From: Prostheceraeus crozeri
Lineage: Eukaryota; Platyhelminthes; Polycladida; Euryleptidae
Direction: 5' to 3'
DNA length: 64,000 nucleotides
Assembly: GCA_907163375.1 (NCBI GenBank)
Contig: CAJQUW010015622.1
Span: 1 to 64,000, forward strand
The position numbers and the translations under genes were made by a program. Positions 23,738-33,300 of this stretch are shown here, piece by piece. Each line of letters opens with the position of its first letter. The stretch's first letter is position 1. Under the pieces are notes generated by a model that had not been told where the DNA came from, did not search any database, and was given only the letters and a program-made list of their open reading frames with translations.

Positions 23738-23771
23738 CTCAAGCGAAGCTAGCTAAAGCGCCACCTAAAGG
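23738..23771. repeat. GCGAAGC hairpin between convergent genes
   Basis: AGCGAAGCT (core 23743-23749) lies five bases after the protease stop, followed by CTAGCTAAAGCGCC and the stop of the convergent integrase gene. The position suits a 3'-end or termination structure for both genes. This is inference from position. Confidence 0.45.
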
Positions 23772-25154
23772 TTAAAGCTCTGTTTTCTGTAATTCATTTT
23801 GATAAAAACGGCCTCTGATATCCTCATTATCTAAATCTTTAATTTCATAAGTAATCGGATAACTTTGATTTATTTTGCAAACTTCAAATATTTCTTTAGT
23901 CCAATAACCAACAAAGCCTTTTTCAAATTTATTCTTATATTTAAATATTCTAACTCTATCTCCAATTTTAAATTTCGGCTTAAGTTTCTGCAAATTCGGA
24001 TTACTCTCATTTGAATTATTATTCTCGAATATTTTCTTTCGTACTAGATCAGGGTCGACAGAAGCATTCTTTGGAGTTTCTTCAATACCAGAATGAACTT
24101 TATTATTGTACTCATCTACAATTCCTGGTAATATTTTTAACCATTTCTGATTTCTTTGCTCAGTAAATTTCTTGAATAACTTATTTTTTAACGTCCGATT
24201 GAATCTTTCTATCACTACGGCCTTCCCTGCATTTTCAGTTGAATAAACAGTTTCAAATAATGGTTGAACGTTTCGGTTATAAAATTCCGATCCTTTATCA
24301 ACAAACAATTTTTTTGGCTTTCTATTACTTTCTTTAAAGATTTCTTCAAACGCATATTTAACTGATAGACCACTTTTATTTTTTAAAGGTTTCACCCAAG
24401 CGTATCGTGTATATAAATCTATAACGGTCAATGCGTATTTATAATCAGAATCATTCGGCATATGAATAAGATCAGCACTCCAAATATCATCTTTATTAAA
24501 TACTTTTACTTTCAATAGATATTTCGGCTTTCTATATTCCTTGTGAATTTCGGACGCGTAGGTTCGAGCGTTGCTCTCAGAGTTATTAGTTCGAGCGTTG
24601 CTCTCAGAGTTATTAGTTCGAGCGTTGCTCTCAGACAGCTTAGCTGTCGTTTCATTTAAACCCTGTCCGAATAATATTTTAGCTTGTAAAGCTTTCTTAA
24701 CAAACATTCTTTCAATTTTTTCTCTAAATGTAGGATTCTGAATACTATCTAATTCTTGTATCATCTTCTTATCAGCTGCATGACGAGAACTTAGATCATG
24801 ATTTCGATAAGCTAAATCATGCCTGTAAGCGGCGGCGTCTACTCTATTTATCGGTTCTTCACCTGGTTTCGGATTATTATTCTCATCTAGTCTTATATCT
24901 AATCGAGTTCCTGGACCGGTATATGAATGACCAGGAAGATGTTTTTCTTTCGAATACTTACTCCAAATAAATCCAGGAAAGTTTTCTAATGTTTTTTGTA
25001 TGTCACCACCGTAGGTAGTAGCCAAACTTTGTTTGTCGTCGTTACCTTCATAAATTTTACAATTTGAGTTTTCATTTTTGTTTAATAGATAATTCAATAA
25101 ATCTAAATTAGAAATTTTTAATTTAGTTAAATTTTCGGAATTTGTAGAATTCAT
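23772..25154 (-). CDS. INT: Phospholipase A2-like domain fused to DDE integrase
   Basis: One 460-residue frame joins two activities. Residues 77-125 form a PLA2-like domain of the parvovirus-capsid/invertebrate type: GHSYTGPGTRLD (calcium loop, 76-86) and RHDLAYRNHD (catalytic His-Asp at 112-113). A linker of three SESNARTNN-type repeats (174-199) follows. Residues 216-365 form a retrovirus-type integrase core with Asp228 (WSADL), Asp286 (VDKGSEFYN) and Glu316 (IERFNRTLKNK). Residues 391-455 form a small SH3/chromo-like C-terminal domain (FKIGDRVRIFKYKNKFEKG). The N-terminal HHCC zinc finger usual in Polinton integrases was not seen. The integrase would insert element DNA; the lipase part would suit membrane passage of a particle. 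Confidence 0.88.
   Translation of the reverse strand: MNSTNSENLTKLKISNLDLLNYLLNKNENSNCKIYEGNDDKQSLATTYGGDIQKTLENFPGFIWSKYSKEKHLPGHSYTGPGTRLDIRLDENNNPKPGEEPINRVDAAAYRHDLAYRNHDLSSRHAADKKMIQELDSIQNPTFREKIERMFVKKALQAKILFGQGLNETTAKLSESNARTNNSESNARTNNSESNARTYASEIHKEYRKPKYLLKVKVFNKDDIWSADLIHMPNDSDYKYALTVIDLYTRYAWVKPLKNKSGLSVKYAFEEIFKESNRKPKKLFVDKGSEFYNRNVQPLFETVYSTENAGKAVVIERFNRTLKNKLFKKFTEQRNQKWLKILPGIVDEYNNKVHSGIEETPKNASVDPDLVRKKIFENNNSNESNPNLQKLKPKFKIGDRVRIFKYKNKFEKGFVGYWTKEIFEVCKINQSYPITYEIKDLDNEDIRGRFYQNELQKTEL
24562..24642. repeat. Triple 27-bp tandem repeat in the PLA2-integrase linker
   Basis: The unit starts GTTCGAGCGTTGCTCTCAGA, is repeated almost exactly three times, and keeps the frame. 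Each unit holds GAGC-GTT-GCTC, another stem with a three-base loop. The last unit runs into GACAGC-TTA-GCTGTC. The repeat makes a hydrophilic linker. Confidence 0.85.
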
Positions 25155-25237
25155 TTTAAAAGATAAAATAAAAGTTTTACCTAATCAGACCAAAGGTCCT
25201 GAGGTTTTAACCGATCGGACCAAACGTTCTGAGGTTA
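25155..25237. repeat. Tandem ~33-bp hairpin repeat between two minus-strand genes
   Basis: Two copies of a unit around CC(G/A)ATC(G/A)GACCAAA, one with GACC-AAA-GGTC able to pair, lie just downstream of the stop of the 25238-25780 gene. An A-rich leader then precedes the integrase start. Confidence 0.6.
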
Positions 25238-25780
25238 TTACCGAATCATACTAGGACTTAGATATATTCCAGAACCATCTTTAGTTTCTTTAATTTCAAT
25301 TAAATCATCAACATTGTGGAGAATATTTTTAAGAACTCGTTTTCCTTCATCAACTAATTTTAATTTACTAATAAAATTATCTATTACTCCTTTTCCTTCG
25401 GGCGAAGCCCTGGAAGACATCTCCGTTGACCCATGAACCGATGTCCCTTCACCCCTAGCAACTTTCTCTAACTCTCTGTTATGGCGTTTTTGTTCTTCTA
25501 ATGCTGCCTTCTCTGATTTATTTTTATTTACTGCTTGGACAATACCAGCTGTCCCACCTGCAACACTTCCTGCTGCTGCTATGCCACCTATTATTAGGGG
25601 AATTAATGGGAGAATCCCGCCATTCTTTTCTTCTTGTAATTGAATATTCTCTATCATTGGTTTACTTATGTAATACTTTTTTTTATTAATAGTAATAGTT
25701 TTAGGGGTATTTTTGTCAACAATATTACGTAATTTTAATTCAACAGTTTTATTATTAATATTACTTTTCGCTTGCGACAT
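25238..25780 (-). CDS. Small capsid-associated protein with hydrophobic GGILPLIPL segment
   Basis: 180 residues. A glycine-led hydrophobic segment (about 54-84, GGILPLIPLIIGGIAAAG and following) is followed by a basic helix (NKNKSEKAALEEQKRHN). The pattern is reminiscent of small adenovirus core/minor capsid precursors, which carry a similar segment and are cut by the viral protease; IIGG|I fits the (M/I/L)XGG|X rule. An in-frame hairpin module inserts TEMSSRASPEGKG around residues 115-127. The gene sits in the capsid block between integrase and major capsid. Role is inferred. Confidence 0.6.
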   Translation of the reverse strand: MSQAKSNINNKTVELKLRNIVDKNTPKTITINKKKYYISKPMIENIQLQEEKNGGILPLIPLIIGGIAAAGSVAGGTAGIVQAVNKNKSEKAALEEQKRHNRELEKVARGEGTSVHGSTEMSSRASPEGKGVIDNFISKLKLVDEGKRVLKNILHNVDDLIEIKETKDGSGIYLSPSMIR

Positions 25781-25973
25781 TTTTAATAAAAAAATTTTAA
25801 GTTATCAAAAATTTAAATCTATTCTAGTTATGAAAAATTTTAAGTTATCAAAATTTTTAATCTATTCTAGTTACCAAAAATTTTAAGTTACCAAAATTTT
25901 TAATCTATTCTAGTTATGAAAAAATTTTTAAGTTAAGAATTTTTAATCTATTCTAGTTATGAAAAAATTTTAA
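25781..25973. repeat. Tandem repeats derived from the 3' end of the capsid gene
   Basis: Four or so imperfect ~45-50-bp units carry AATCTATTCTAGTTA. This is the complement of the last codons and stop of the adjacent capsid gene (TGACTAGAATAAATTAA), so the array seems to have grown from that gene end. It lies between that stop and the leader of the 25238-25780 gene. Confidence 0.7.
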
Positions 25974-27308
25974 TTAATTTATTCTAGTCATCTTCCCATT
26001 AAGAATTTCAATAGAATATTTTACATCTTCTAGCAATAAACCATAAGCCATCAATGAAGTTGTGGAATCTTTCTTTTCAATATTAATTGTTACATCACAA
26101 CCATTTTTAATAATATCTTCTATTTGTGCACTTAAATCGAAACAGAAAATTGGATATAAATGTCTCCAATCTCCAGGAGTTAATTGTGGTTCAACTCCAA
26201 ATTCTATACAAAGATTTCTATAAGCATCATATCCTTCCATAAATTGATTATTGGTATCATCGAATCTTAATGGATCAATTGGATATCGAGTTTGATTTAA
26301 TGGAACTTGTAAACTTCGAATTGTATTAATATGAAAAATATTATTGTTCTTATCAAAACTTGGAGAATTATTTCTTTGAAATGTTAGTAATAAATATCTT
26401 GGAGTATTCGCAGTTCTAGTAAAATGCCAGTTAAATCTTTGTTCGGAAAAAGTTACTGAACTAGCAGTACGCTTTAGAAAACTTACTGGAATTGGTTTGC
26501 TAGTATTTAATCTTTTAGCAATAGCTGTTTCAATCTCTAAACTAGGAGTAATATGCTTAATCCACCATTCAAGTCTATCAATTTTTAAATATGCTTTTTT
26601 TCCAGTCTTACCAAAAAAGATTAATTCATTATTTGCTGTACGATGAATTATTAATTTAAATTTTAACTGATATGATATTTTAACATAATCTAAATATCCG
26701 AATAATGGAGACAATGACCAATTTACTGTTTGCTTACTTTTCTTGTTAAATTCACGTCTTTCTTTATATGCAGTATTGTTTGTTTTATTTAAATGTTTTG
26801 CAATATTTTCTACATCTTTCGCAATTCCTGCGGCATCTGTTCCAGCGTGAGTTAAATCCTCAATAATTATGCCATCATTAGTATCAGGAAACCAACCTTC
26901 GATTTCATGCTTTTTATTATTTTCACCAATTATTACAAATCTAAGCATTGTATCAATTACACCTGGAGAATCACTTATTGTTTCTATATTTTGAGTTGCA
27001 ACATCTAAACGCATTTGTGTAAATAATCTTGGAAAAAAATTATTCTCTAGTGTAATATTATCGGTATCTGGTAATGGTGTTGTAAAATTAGCATCACTAT
27101 ATAAAGAATATTCACAGTGTAAAAATGAATCAGGTAAATATAAATAACTCTGCTGATTATCAACTTCAAAGATTAAATCTCCTCCAGTATTTACTCTACT
27201 GGAAGATCCGGGATTCATAGCAATTCTTATATAGTCATTCTTTTTTTGATTATAACTGACGAACGGAGGATCGTCTAATCTAAATTTATTTTCAATAAGC
27301 GAAGACAT
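25974..27308 (-). CDS. MCP: Major capsid protein, double jelly-roll type
   Basis: The 444-residue protein has the Polinton major-capsid layout: an N-terminal YNQKKNDYIRIAMNPGSSSR strand region, then GGDLIFEVDNQQSYLYLPDS, then LENNFFPRLFTQMRLDVATQ followed by IETISDSPGVIDTMLRFVI. The NNxxxxLFxxxxxxxxxxxIExIxxPGxxxTML pattern is conserved in the family. The C-terminal half has alternating beta-strand character (YLLLTFQRNN, IDPLRFDDTNNQFMEGYDAYRNL). It would form the pseudo-hexameric capsomers. It is somewhat shorter than many family members. Neighbours are capsid-associated genes. Confidence 0.8.
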   Translation of the reverse strand: MSSLIENKFRLDDPPFVSYNQKKNDYIRIAMNPGSSSRVNTGGDLIFEVDNQQSYLYLPDSFLHCEYSLYSDANFTTPLPDTDNITLENNFFPRLFTQMRLDVATQNIETISDSPGVIDTMLRFVIIGENNKKHEIEGWFPDTNDGIIIEDLTHAGTDAAGIAKDVENIAKHLNKTNNTAYKERREFNKKSKQTVNWSLSPLFGYLDYVKISYQLKFKLIIHRTANNELIFFGKTGKKAYLKIDRLEWWIKHITPSLEIETAIAKRLNTSKPIPVSFLKRTASSVTFSEQRFNWHFTRTANTPRYLLLTFQRNNSPSFDKNNNIFHINTIRSLQVPLNQTRYPIDPLRFDDTNNQFMEGYDAYRNLCIEFGVEPQLTPGDWRHLYPIFCFDLSAQIEDIIKNGCDVTINIEKKDSTTSLMAYGLLLEDVKYSIEILNGKMTRIN

Positions 27309-27401
27309 TTTTATAAAAAATAATTTGACTTTTTGTTTTTCTCATAGACAGAAAAAAATTTTACTAAAAAAATTACTAAAAAATTTTACTAAAATATAAT
27401 T

Positions 27402-27899
27402 TTAGAATTTTGCTAGACCATTACCTCTTATTTCTTCAATTGTTTTTTCATTATGTTTACTATCAGACGGAGCTCCGCTCCTCAAGGTTTCCCCAACAGC
27501 AATGTTAGCAATTTTGTTCTTTGTTTCATCTGAAAGTTTTTTTAATTTTTTTAGTTCTTCGGAATCATTCCTAAGTTTACGAATAGCCTCTAGTTGTTTT
27601 AATTCGTTTTGAGACTTGACAGCATTTGATATTGCACTAGCTGTACTACCTATAGCAGCTGCTCCTTTTGCAGCAGATGTAATCAAATCTTTATTATTTT
27701 TAATTAAGTTAACGATACTACCAATACCAGAGAAGATCCCAGCTCCTTCCGTGTGAACGGCACCTGCGGTGCCTAGGAACTTTTCTGTTCCGACTGTTTC
27801 TCTATTATCATAATGATAAACAGGATTCATACGTGGTTCATGAGCAATTTTTTGATTTGAAGCAAAATGTTTAAGATTGTGTTTATAAATTATAGGCAT
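27402..27899 (-). CDS. Small capsid-associated protein with amphipathic helix and C-terminal protease site
   Basis: 165 residues. A glycine-rich, membrane-seeking region (GAGIFSGIGSIVNLIKNNKD and KGAAAIGSTASAISNAVKS, about 53-95) is followed by a charged helix and ends EIRGNGLAKF. IRGN|G fits the adenain rule (M/I/L)XGX|G, so the last five residues would be released. This resembles the layout of the adenoviral membrane-lytic protein VI, whose C-terminal peptide activates the protease; the comparison is by layout only. A GGAGC-TCC-GCTCC hairpin (about 27469-27481) lies in frame near residues 140-144, and GGCACC-TGC-GGTGCC near 27758. Confidence 0.6.
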   Translation of the reverse strand: MPIIYKHNLKHFASNQKIAHEPRMNPVYHYDNRETVGTEKFLGTAGAVHTEGAGIFSGIGSIVNLIKNNKDLITSAAKGAAAIGSTASAISNAVKSQNELKQLEAIRKLRNDSEELKKLKKLSDETKNKIANIAVGETLRSGAPSDSKHNEKTIEEIRGNGLAKF

Positions 27900-27939
27900 T
27901 TTTTAGGATTAAATTTGACTTTTGAGAAAAATATTTACG

Positions 27940-28551
27940 CTAAGATTTACGTTTGTGAATGGACAACAACTTCGAGATAACTTTATTAATTGACTGTTGC
28001 ACTTTATATATTGCGTCAAGCAGCGTGTGATGTACTTTAATTTCTTTTCTATTAACTTGCATTTTCTGCTGATTAATCTTCAATGCCGTTTTAAGAGCAT
28101 TTAACTTAATTTTAAGAACATCTAATTGTCTTTTAATAGAATCTAACTGTTCTTTATTTTCTTTAGAGTTTTCTTGTAAATTTTTCTTTAATTCATTTTC
28201 TAAATTGATTTTAAGAGTTTTCATTTTATCAACTCTTTGATTAAGTGAGTTTACTTCATTTATTATTCTATTCATCTTTTTCATTTGTTGAGTAATTTTA
28301 GAACTTAATTCATCAACACTTTTTTGGAATGTAGTTTGTAACTGCTTTAATTTTTTTTTAATTCTTTCAGGTAGTTTTTCTATTTCATCTTCTAATTGTT
28401 CTTTTAACATTTTTATCTGATGTTTATTTTTAATTACAGCAGATTTTAACTTTATAGAAAGTAATATTAAAATTTTTGATTGTTCAGAAATCCTTTTAAA
28501 AAGTTTTGCTATATTTGCTTCTAGCTCTCTATCCTTTTTATCAAGTTTTAA
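27940..28551 (-). pseudogene. Fibre-like protein, coiled-coil part behind a premature TGA
   Basis: Downstream of TGA 28552-28554 the same frame stays open for 47 codons to the ATG at 28410 and on for 156 more. The product is lysine- and glutamate-rich with continuous heptads (KQLQTTFQKSVDELSSKITQ, ENELKKNLQENSKENKEQLD), a long trimeric or dimeric coiled coil ending in a basic tail. It is best read as the shaft of the protein begun at 28552-28827. It might also be translated alone from ATG 28410, which has the usual A-rich leader (ATAAAAATG). Confidence 0.6.
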
Positions 28552-28827
28552 TCATTTTTCATTTAATGATTTGTCATTAAGTTTAAGCAACTTTAATTCG
28601 TTCATCATTGGAACCATAACATCGTTTATATATTTTTCCTTTAAGTCATTGATTTGTGTATCAACATATTGTTTATTTGTTAACTCTGTATTTTGTTGCG
28701 GAAGAATAGAAAGATGCAATGGACCAGATAAAACGTCTCCAGTTTTCATAATATAATTTTCTATCTCTATTTCTAATTCACGATTATTCGGGATATATGC
28801 ACCTCCACCAACATTTGGTAACATCAT
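28552..28827 (-). CDS. Fibre-like protein, N-terminal part, ending at an in-frame TGA
   Basis: 91 residues from ATG 28827. It opens with a GGG-containing segment (PNVGGGAYIPNN), then MKTGDVLSGPLHLSILPQQN and ELTNKQYVDTQINDLKEKY. The pattern MKxGDxLSGxLxL..P...xLxNKxYVDxxI is the repeat motif of phage tail-fibre and spike proteins, which trimerise and carry receptor-binding parts. Coiled coil follows. The frame stops at TGA 28552-28554 but stays open beyond, so one nonsense mutation (or readthrough) splits the gene. It diverges from the 28933 gene over a 105-bp A/T-rich promoter. Confidence 0.6.
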   Translation of the reverse strand: MMLPNVGGGAYIPNNRELEIEIENYIMKTGDVLSGPLHLSILPQQNTELTNKQYVDTQINDLKEKYINDVMVPMMNELKLLKLNDKSLNEK

Positions 28828-28932
28828 TTTTAAAACAATAAAAAAGTAAAATTTTTTCTAATAAAAATAAAAAAATAAAATTTTTTCTAATAAAGATAAA
28901 AAAATAAAATTTTTTCTAATAAAAATAAAAAA
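28828..28932. promoter_or_regulatory. Bidirectional promoter region with tandem A/T repeat
   Basis: Three ~31-bp units of AAAATAAAATTTTTTCTAAT fill the gap between two divergent starts (28827 minus, 28933 plus). Like other starts in the element, both ATGs directly follow an A-run. Confidence 0.5.
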
Positions 28933-30198
28933 ATGGAAAATCCAAATTTAAAAAAATTATATTCGCCCGCATCATCCTGTTCTTCTTATTCGACGAGATC
29001 AACGGGATTTGAAAATAAATGTTTTGATAATAATAATAATAATAATCCATGTATTGATGTTAATCTTTTGTTTGAATTACAAGCCGAAATATTTAGAGAA
29101 CAGACTAAAGGTCTACCTTCTATAGAAACTAATTATGGTTTATTTCCAGGTGATCCATTTATTAAATTTATGGAGATTGTAAGTAAATATAATGATGTAG
29201 CTTATGTTGAATTAAATAAGGAAAATATGGTTATAATAGGCCATAATAATGTATATGGGTTTATCAGAGCAGTTTTGCCGATTAGTAATACTGATTGGAT
29301 AGAAACTAAAATTATTAATTATATCAATATTAAAGAATTAGTTAAAAAATTAAAATCTTTTTCCAAAGAAAAAATAAGATTATTTGTTGATGTACAAAAT
29401 CAATATAACATTCACATAGAGAGTAAAAAACATAATGAAGAATTATTATGTCAAGTTTATTATAGAGACACAATTTATAAACAAGAAACATTAGAAATGC
29501 CCCAAAGATATGATGATGATACGTATATAGGATTATATTCCAACTTAAATATTAATTTATTAAAATCTTATATAAATGGTTTAGCTCAACAAGAGAAAAT
29601 TTATATGTGGACTACACCTTATACTATTAACAATGACCATAATCATAATAAACGAACCGAAGGTTCTAGGGCTTTGCCCGATCTTAAAGAATCTTATGAT
29701 AATATAGATGATGATTCAGAAACATCTGAAAATGGTGTAAATGGTAAAAAAGATTATAAAAATATTAGTAATTATAAAAATTTATCTAAATTTCATTTTC
29801 TTACAATTGAAAATAATAATGATGGTATAGTTGAAGATACTGTTAGACAACTATGTGTCGGGTCTACAAAATTTAAATTAGGATTTACATCTAATCAATT
29901 TAAAATTTTATCATCTTTAATAAAAACTAAAAGTGATTCAGATTATAGTGGTGTTATTAAATTTTCCAAAAGAGAACAAAGACCAATATTTTTCTCTATT
30001 ATATTATTATCAGATAAGAAATGTAATTTAGAATTAGATATTCCTATCAGGGAATGGTATCCAATCCCAAAAAGTGTAATTTATGATGATGATGAAAAAT
30101 CAATTTATGATGATGAAGAATCAATAGTTAGTGAAAATAAATTTAAATTATCTTTTGATAAAACATTATATGATGAAACATTATATGATGAAACTTAA
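28933..30198 (+). CDS. Unknown 421-aa Polinton protein, possibly clamp-like
   Basis: Not recognised by motif. The middle (about 75-155) alternates strands and helices (VAYVELNKENMVIIGHNN, INIKELVKKLKSFSKEKIRL, FVDVQNQYNIHIESK) in a way reminiscent of one domain of a DNA sliding clamp. A second similar block may lie at 290-375 (FKILSSLIKTKSDSDYSGVI). Its position directly before DNA polymerase, in the same orientation, would suit a replication partner. This is weak inference. A hairpin module supplies TEGSRALPD near residues 242-250. The C-terminus is acidic and repetitive (TLYDET units) and the repeat continues past the stop. Confidence 0.6.
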   Translation: MENPNLKKLYSPASSCSSYSTRSTGFENKCFDNNNNNNPCIDVNLLFELQAEIFREQTKGLPSIETNYGLFPGDPFIKFMEIVSKYNDVAYVELNKENMVIIGHNNVYGFIRAVLPISNTDWIETKIINYINIKELVKKLKSFSKEKIRLFVDVQNQYNIHIESKKHNEELLCQVYYRDTIYKQETLEMPQRYDDDTYIGLYSNLNINLLKSYINGLAQQEKIYMWTTPYTINNDHNHNKRTEGSRALPDLKESYDNIDDDSETSENGVNGKKDYKNISNYKNLSKFHFLTIENNNDGIVEDTVRQLCVGSTKFKLGFTSNQFKILSSLIKTKSDSDYSGVIKFSKREQRPIFFSIILLSDKKCNLELDIPIREWYPIPKSVIYDDDEKSIYDDEESIVSENKFKLSFDKTLYDETLYDET

Positions 30199-30262
30199 TA
30201 TGATAAAGCTTAATATGATAAAACTTAATATGATTAAACTTAATATGATAAAGAAAAAAAAA
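30165..30262. repeat. 18-bp minisatellite spanning a stop codon
   Basis: Units of ATATGAT(G/A)AAAC(A/T)T run through the last codons and stop of the 28933 gene and on into the gap before the polymerase gene. Changes of one base per unit turn coding units into stops, so the length of this C-terminus is likely to vary between copies. Confidence 0.7.
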
Positions 30263-30383
30263 TAACTAAAGAACGTGTAATATATAATAATATAAAATAA
30301 CACTCAAGTCCTTGATATTAAAATGTTTATATCTAAAATTAAAACACAAATTTTTTCTTAAATTTTCTCTAAAAAAATAAAAA

Positions 30384-33300
30384 ATGGAAAATACCAAGTT
30401 TTATTGTAACTTATGTAAAAAAAAGTTGCAAACAAAAAGAAGTTATCAATCTCATTTAAATAGTAAATTGCATTTACAAAATGTAGAACGAGTTGATGAA
30501 GGAAATATATTAAAATTAAATAGTTATAAAAACTATCTAGAAACATTGCCTACTGATATAAAAGTTAAAAAAATGTTTGATGATTATTCACATTCGGAAT
30601 ATAAAAAAGTTTTTAATAGTGAAGATGAGACCATACAAACCGAAGGTTCTAGGGCTTCGCCCGTACCAGATGGAAGATATTTATTTAGCGATACTGATGA
30701 ATTTGATGAAGCTGAACGAACCGATGAAGCGGAACACGGGACATCAAAGATGTCTTCCAGGGCTTCGCCATTAACAGATATAAAATATTTATTTAATGAA
30801 TCTGTACACGGGACATCAAAGATGTCTTTCAGGGCTTCGCCCGTTGAATATAATGAAACCGATAAAACTTTTTCTGATATTCTAACCAACTTTTATAATA
30901 TATTTAAGAAATCTTTCAAATGTTATATGAATGTAGAAGTACTTTATACAAAAAATGGATCTGATGGAATTCCTGAAGAAATAATACAAGGACATTTTAC
31001 AAAGTCACAAGAAATTCATAATGTAAATAATATACAACCCATATTTCAATCGATGATACTTAAATTAGAAAATTGTATAATTGAAGCCCAGTTACGTGAA
31101 TCTGGTTGGAGATTTGTTAAAATACTATCTAAGAAAATAGTAATTGATAAATATAAAAATAATACTGGTGGTAGTTATGTTCCTTTGCCTTTCAGTTCAC
31201 CACAAATAATCAACATAAAAAATGAAGATGATTATTGTTTTCTGTGGAGTATTATAGCACATTTACATCCTGCAAAATATCACAAAGAAAGACTAAGTCA
31301 TTACAATAAAGAAGAATACATAAATGAATTTGATCTTTCTGATGGCTTAGATGAATTTCCATATGATTATAATAGGTTAATAAAGTTTCATAAAAAGAAT
31401 AAAAATTTAATAGAAGTAAATGTTTTTGAATTAAATGTGAATTATGTTTCTATTGGTAAAATTACTCCACTTTACTCAGATTCAAAAAAATTTTATTTGA
31501 ATAATAAAAATTTATGCCAATCAGAAATAGTATATAATGATAGAGGAAATTACATGCATCATAATATTTTTTACCAAGGAAATATAATATGTACTGAAAA
31601 ATTTGAACTTGTTAAAACACTATCACCAATAATGATTAATCATAATAATTATAAAGGACGTACTGATGATTATAATTACAAATATTCATCTTTATCTTCA
31701 GAATATCAACAAAAATTAGAAAATTTAAATAAAAGTTTACAAAAATGTAAAATAGATTATCAACAACAAACAAAAATGTTACTACAAGAATATCACCATA
31801 AATATCAAAATAAGATAGAAACAATTCCAAAACTAAATGAAGAAAATAATAAAAAATTAAATAATAAAGAATTAAATAATGAAGAAAATAAAGAATCGGC
31901 TAAAGCCAGAGGAGCTTCGCTCCGATTAAATGAATGTTTAAAAAAATGTCTACAACAATATAAAGAACAATATGATAAAGAATATATTTATCAGCTACAA
32001 ATATTAAATCAAAATTATTATCAAAATACATTTAATATTACAAAAGAAATTAATGAAACACATGAAATATATAAAGATGAATTTGAAAAACTAGAACAGT
32101 CAAAACAACCAGCACAAGCGAATATATTATATTATCAGGGTCATTTTATATTGTGTAAAGATGTTTCTATATTTACAAAAACTTCAGATAATAAAAATTT
32201 TCCTTGTCTTCAATGTATGACAAGTTTTAGAACTTTAGAAGAAATGAATAGACATTTGGAGAATTGTCAACAAAATGAAGCAGTCAGAAACACGTTTCCA
32301 AAAGATGATTATTTAGAATATAATAAATGGTATTTCAAAAATAAAGTACCCTTTACTATTTATTGTGATTTTGAAGCATATAATGTTAATATGACACAAA
32401 ATCGAACGGAAAGTTCCAGGGCTTCGCCCGATTCTAAAAATGATAATTCTGAAAATGGTACGGGCCAAGCCCTAGAACCTTCGGTTTGTAATTATGAAAA
32501 AAGTGCACCTGAACAAAGCAAAGAAAAATATTTATTTGAACAAAAACCATTATGTTGGGGAATGTACATTCATTCAAATTATCCTGAATTATTTAACTCA
32601 GAATATTTACAATACTATGGTGAAGATAGTTCAGAAATGTTTACAAAGAAAGTAGAAGAATTACAAGGACGTTTTTCACAATTGCTTGAAACAAATATTC
32701 CAATGATGCCATTAACAGAAAAAGAAAAAATTAATTTTGTTAATGAAACAAATTGTTATTACTGTGGAAGAGAATTTGCAAAAAATTATAAAAATGGCAG
32801 AGGTAGATATCTTGATAAGGTAAAAGATCATGATCATCTAAATGGATTATATAGAGGTGCAGCACATAATTCTTGTAATCTTAATGCTAATAAATTTAAA
32901 TATAACTTTGTTCCTCTATATTTCTATAATGGTTCTAAATATGATTTCCATCTAGTAATGAAAGATTTATTTTCATCTGAAAAATTACAACAACAACAAA
33001 TAAATGTACTATGTAAAACAGAGGAAGAATATTTTTCAATGCAATTAGGTTGTATTAGAATTTTAGATGCATTTAGATTTTTTACTCCTTATTCATTAGA
33101 TGTTATGGGAAAAACTTTGAAATCTGAACAATGTAAAATATTAAATAAATATAATTTAAAACCTTTAAAAGGAATATTTCCGTATGAGTATATAGCCTGC
33201 GGCTCACAGTCGACCTATGGTTCACAGTCGAAGACTGATATAACTGGAGATAAAACCTGCGGTCCACAGTCGAAGACTAATTTTAATTCTGTGAATAAAA

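Noticed and set aside
24562..24642. CRISPR-like array
   Set aside because: Three contiguous 27-bp units without spacers, inside a coding sequence.
27940..28827. TGA as a sense codon (alternative genetic code)
   Set aside because: No other Polinton gene, including the 1570-codon polymerase, has an internal TGA.
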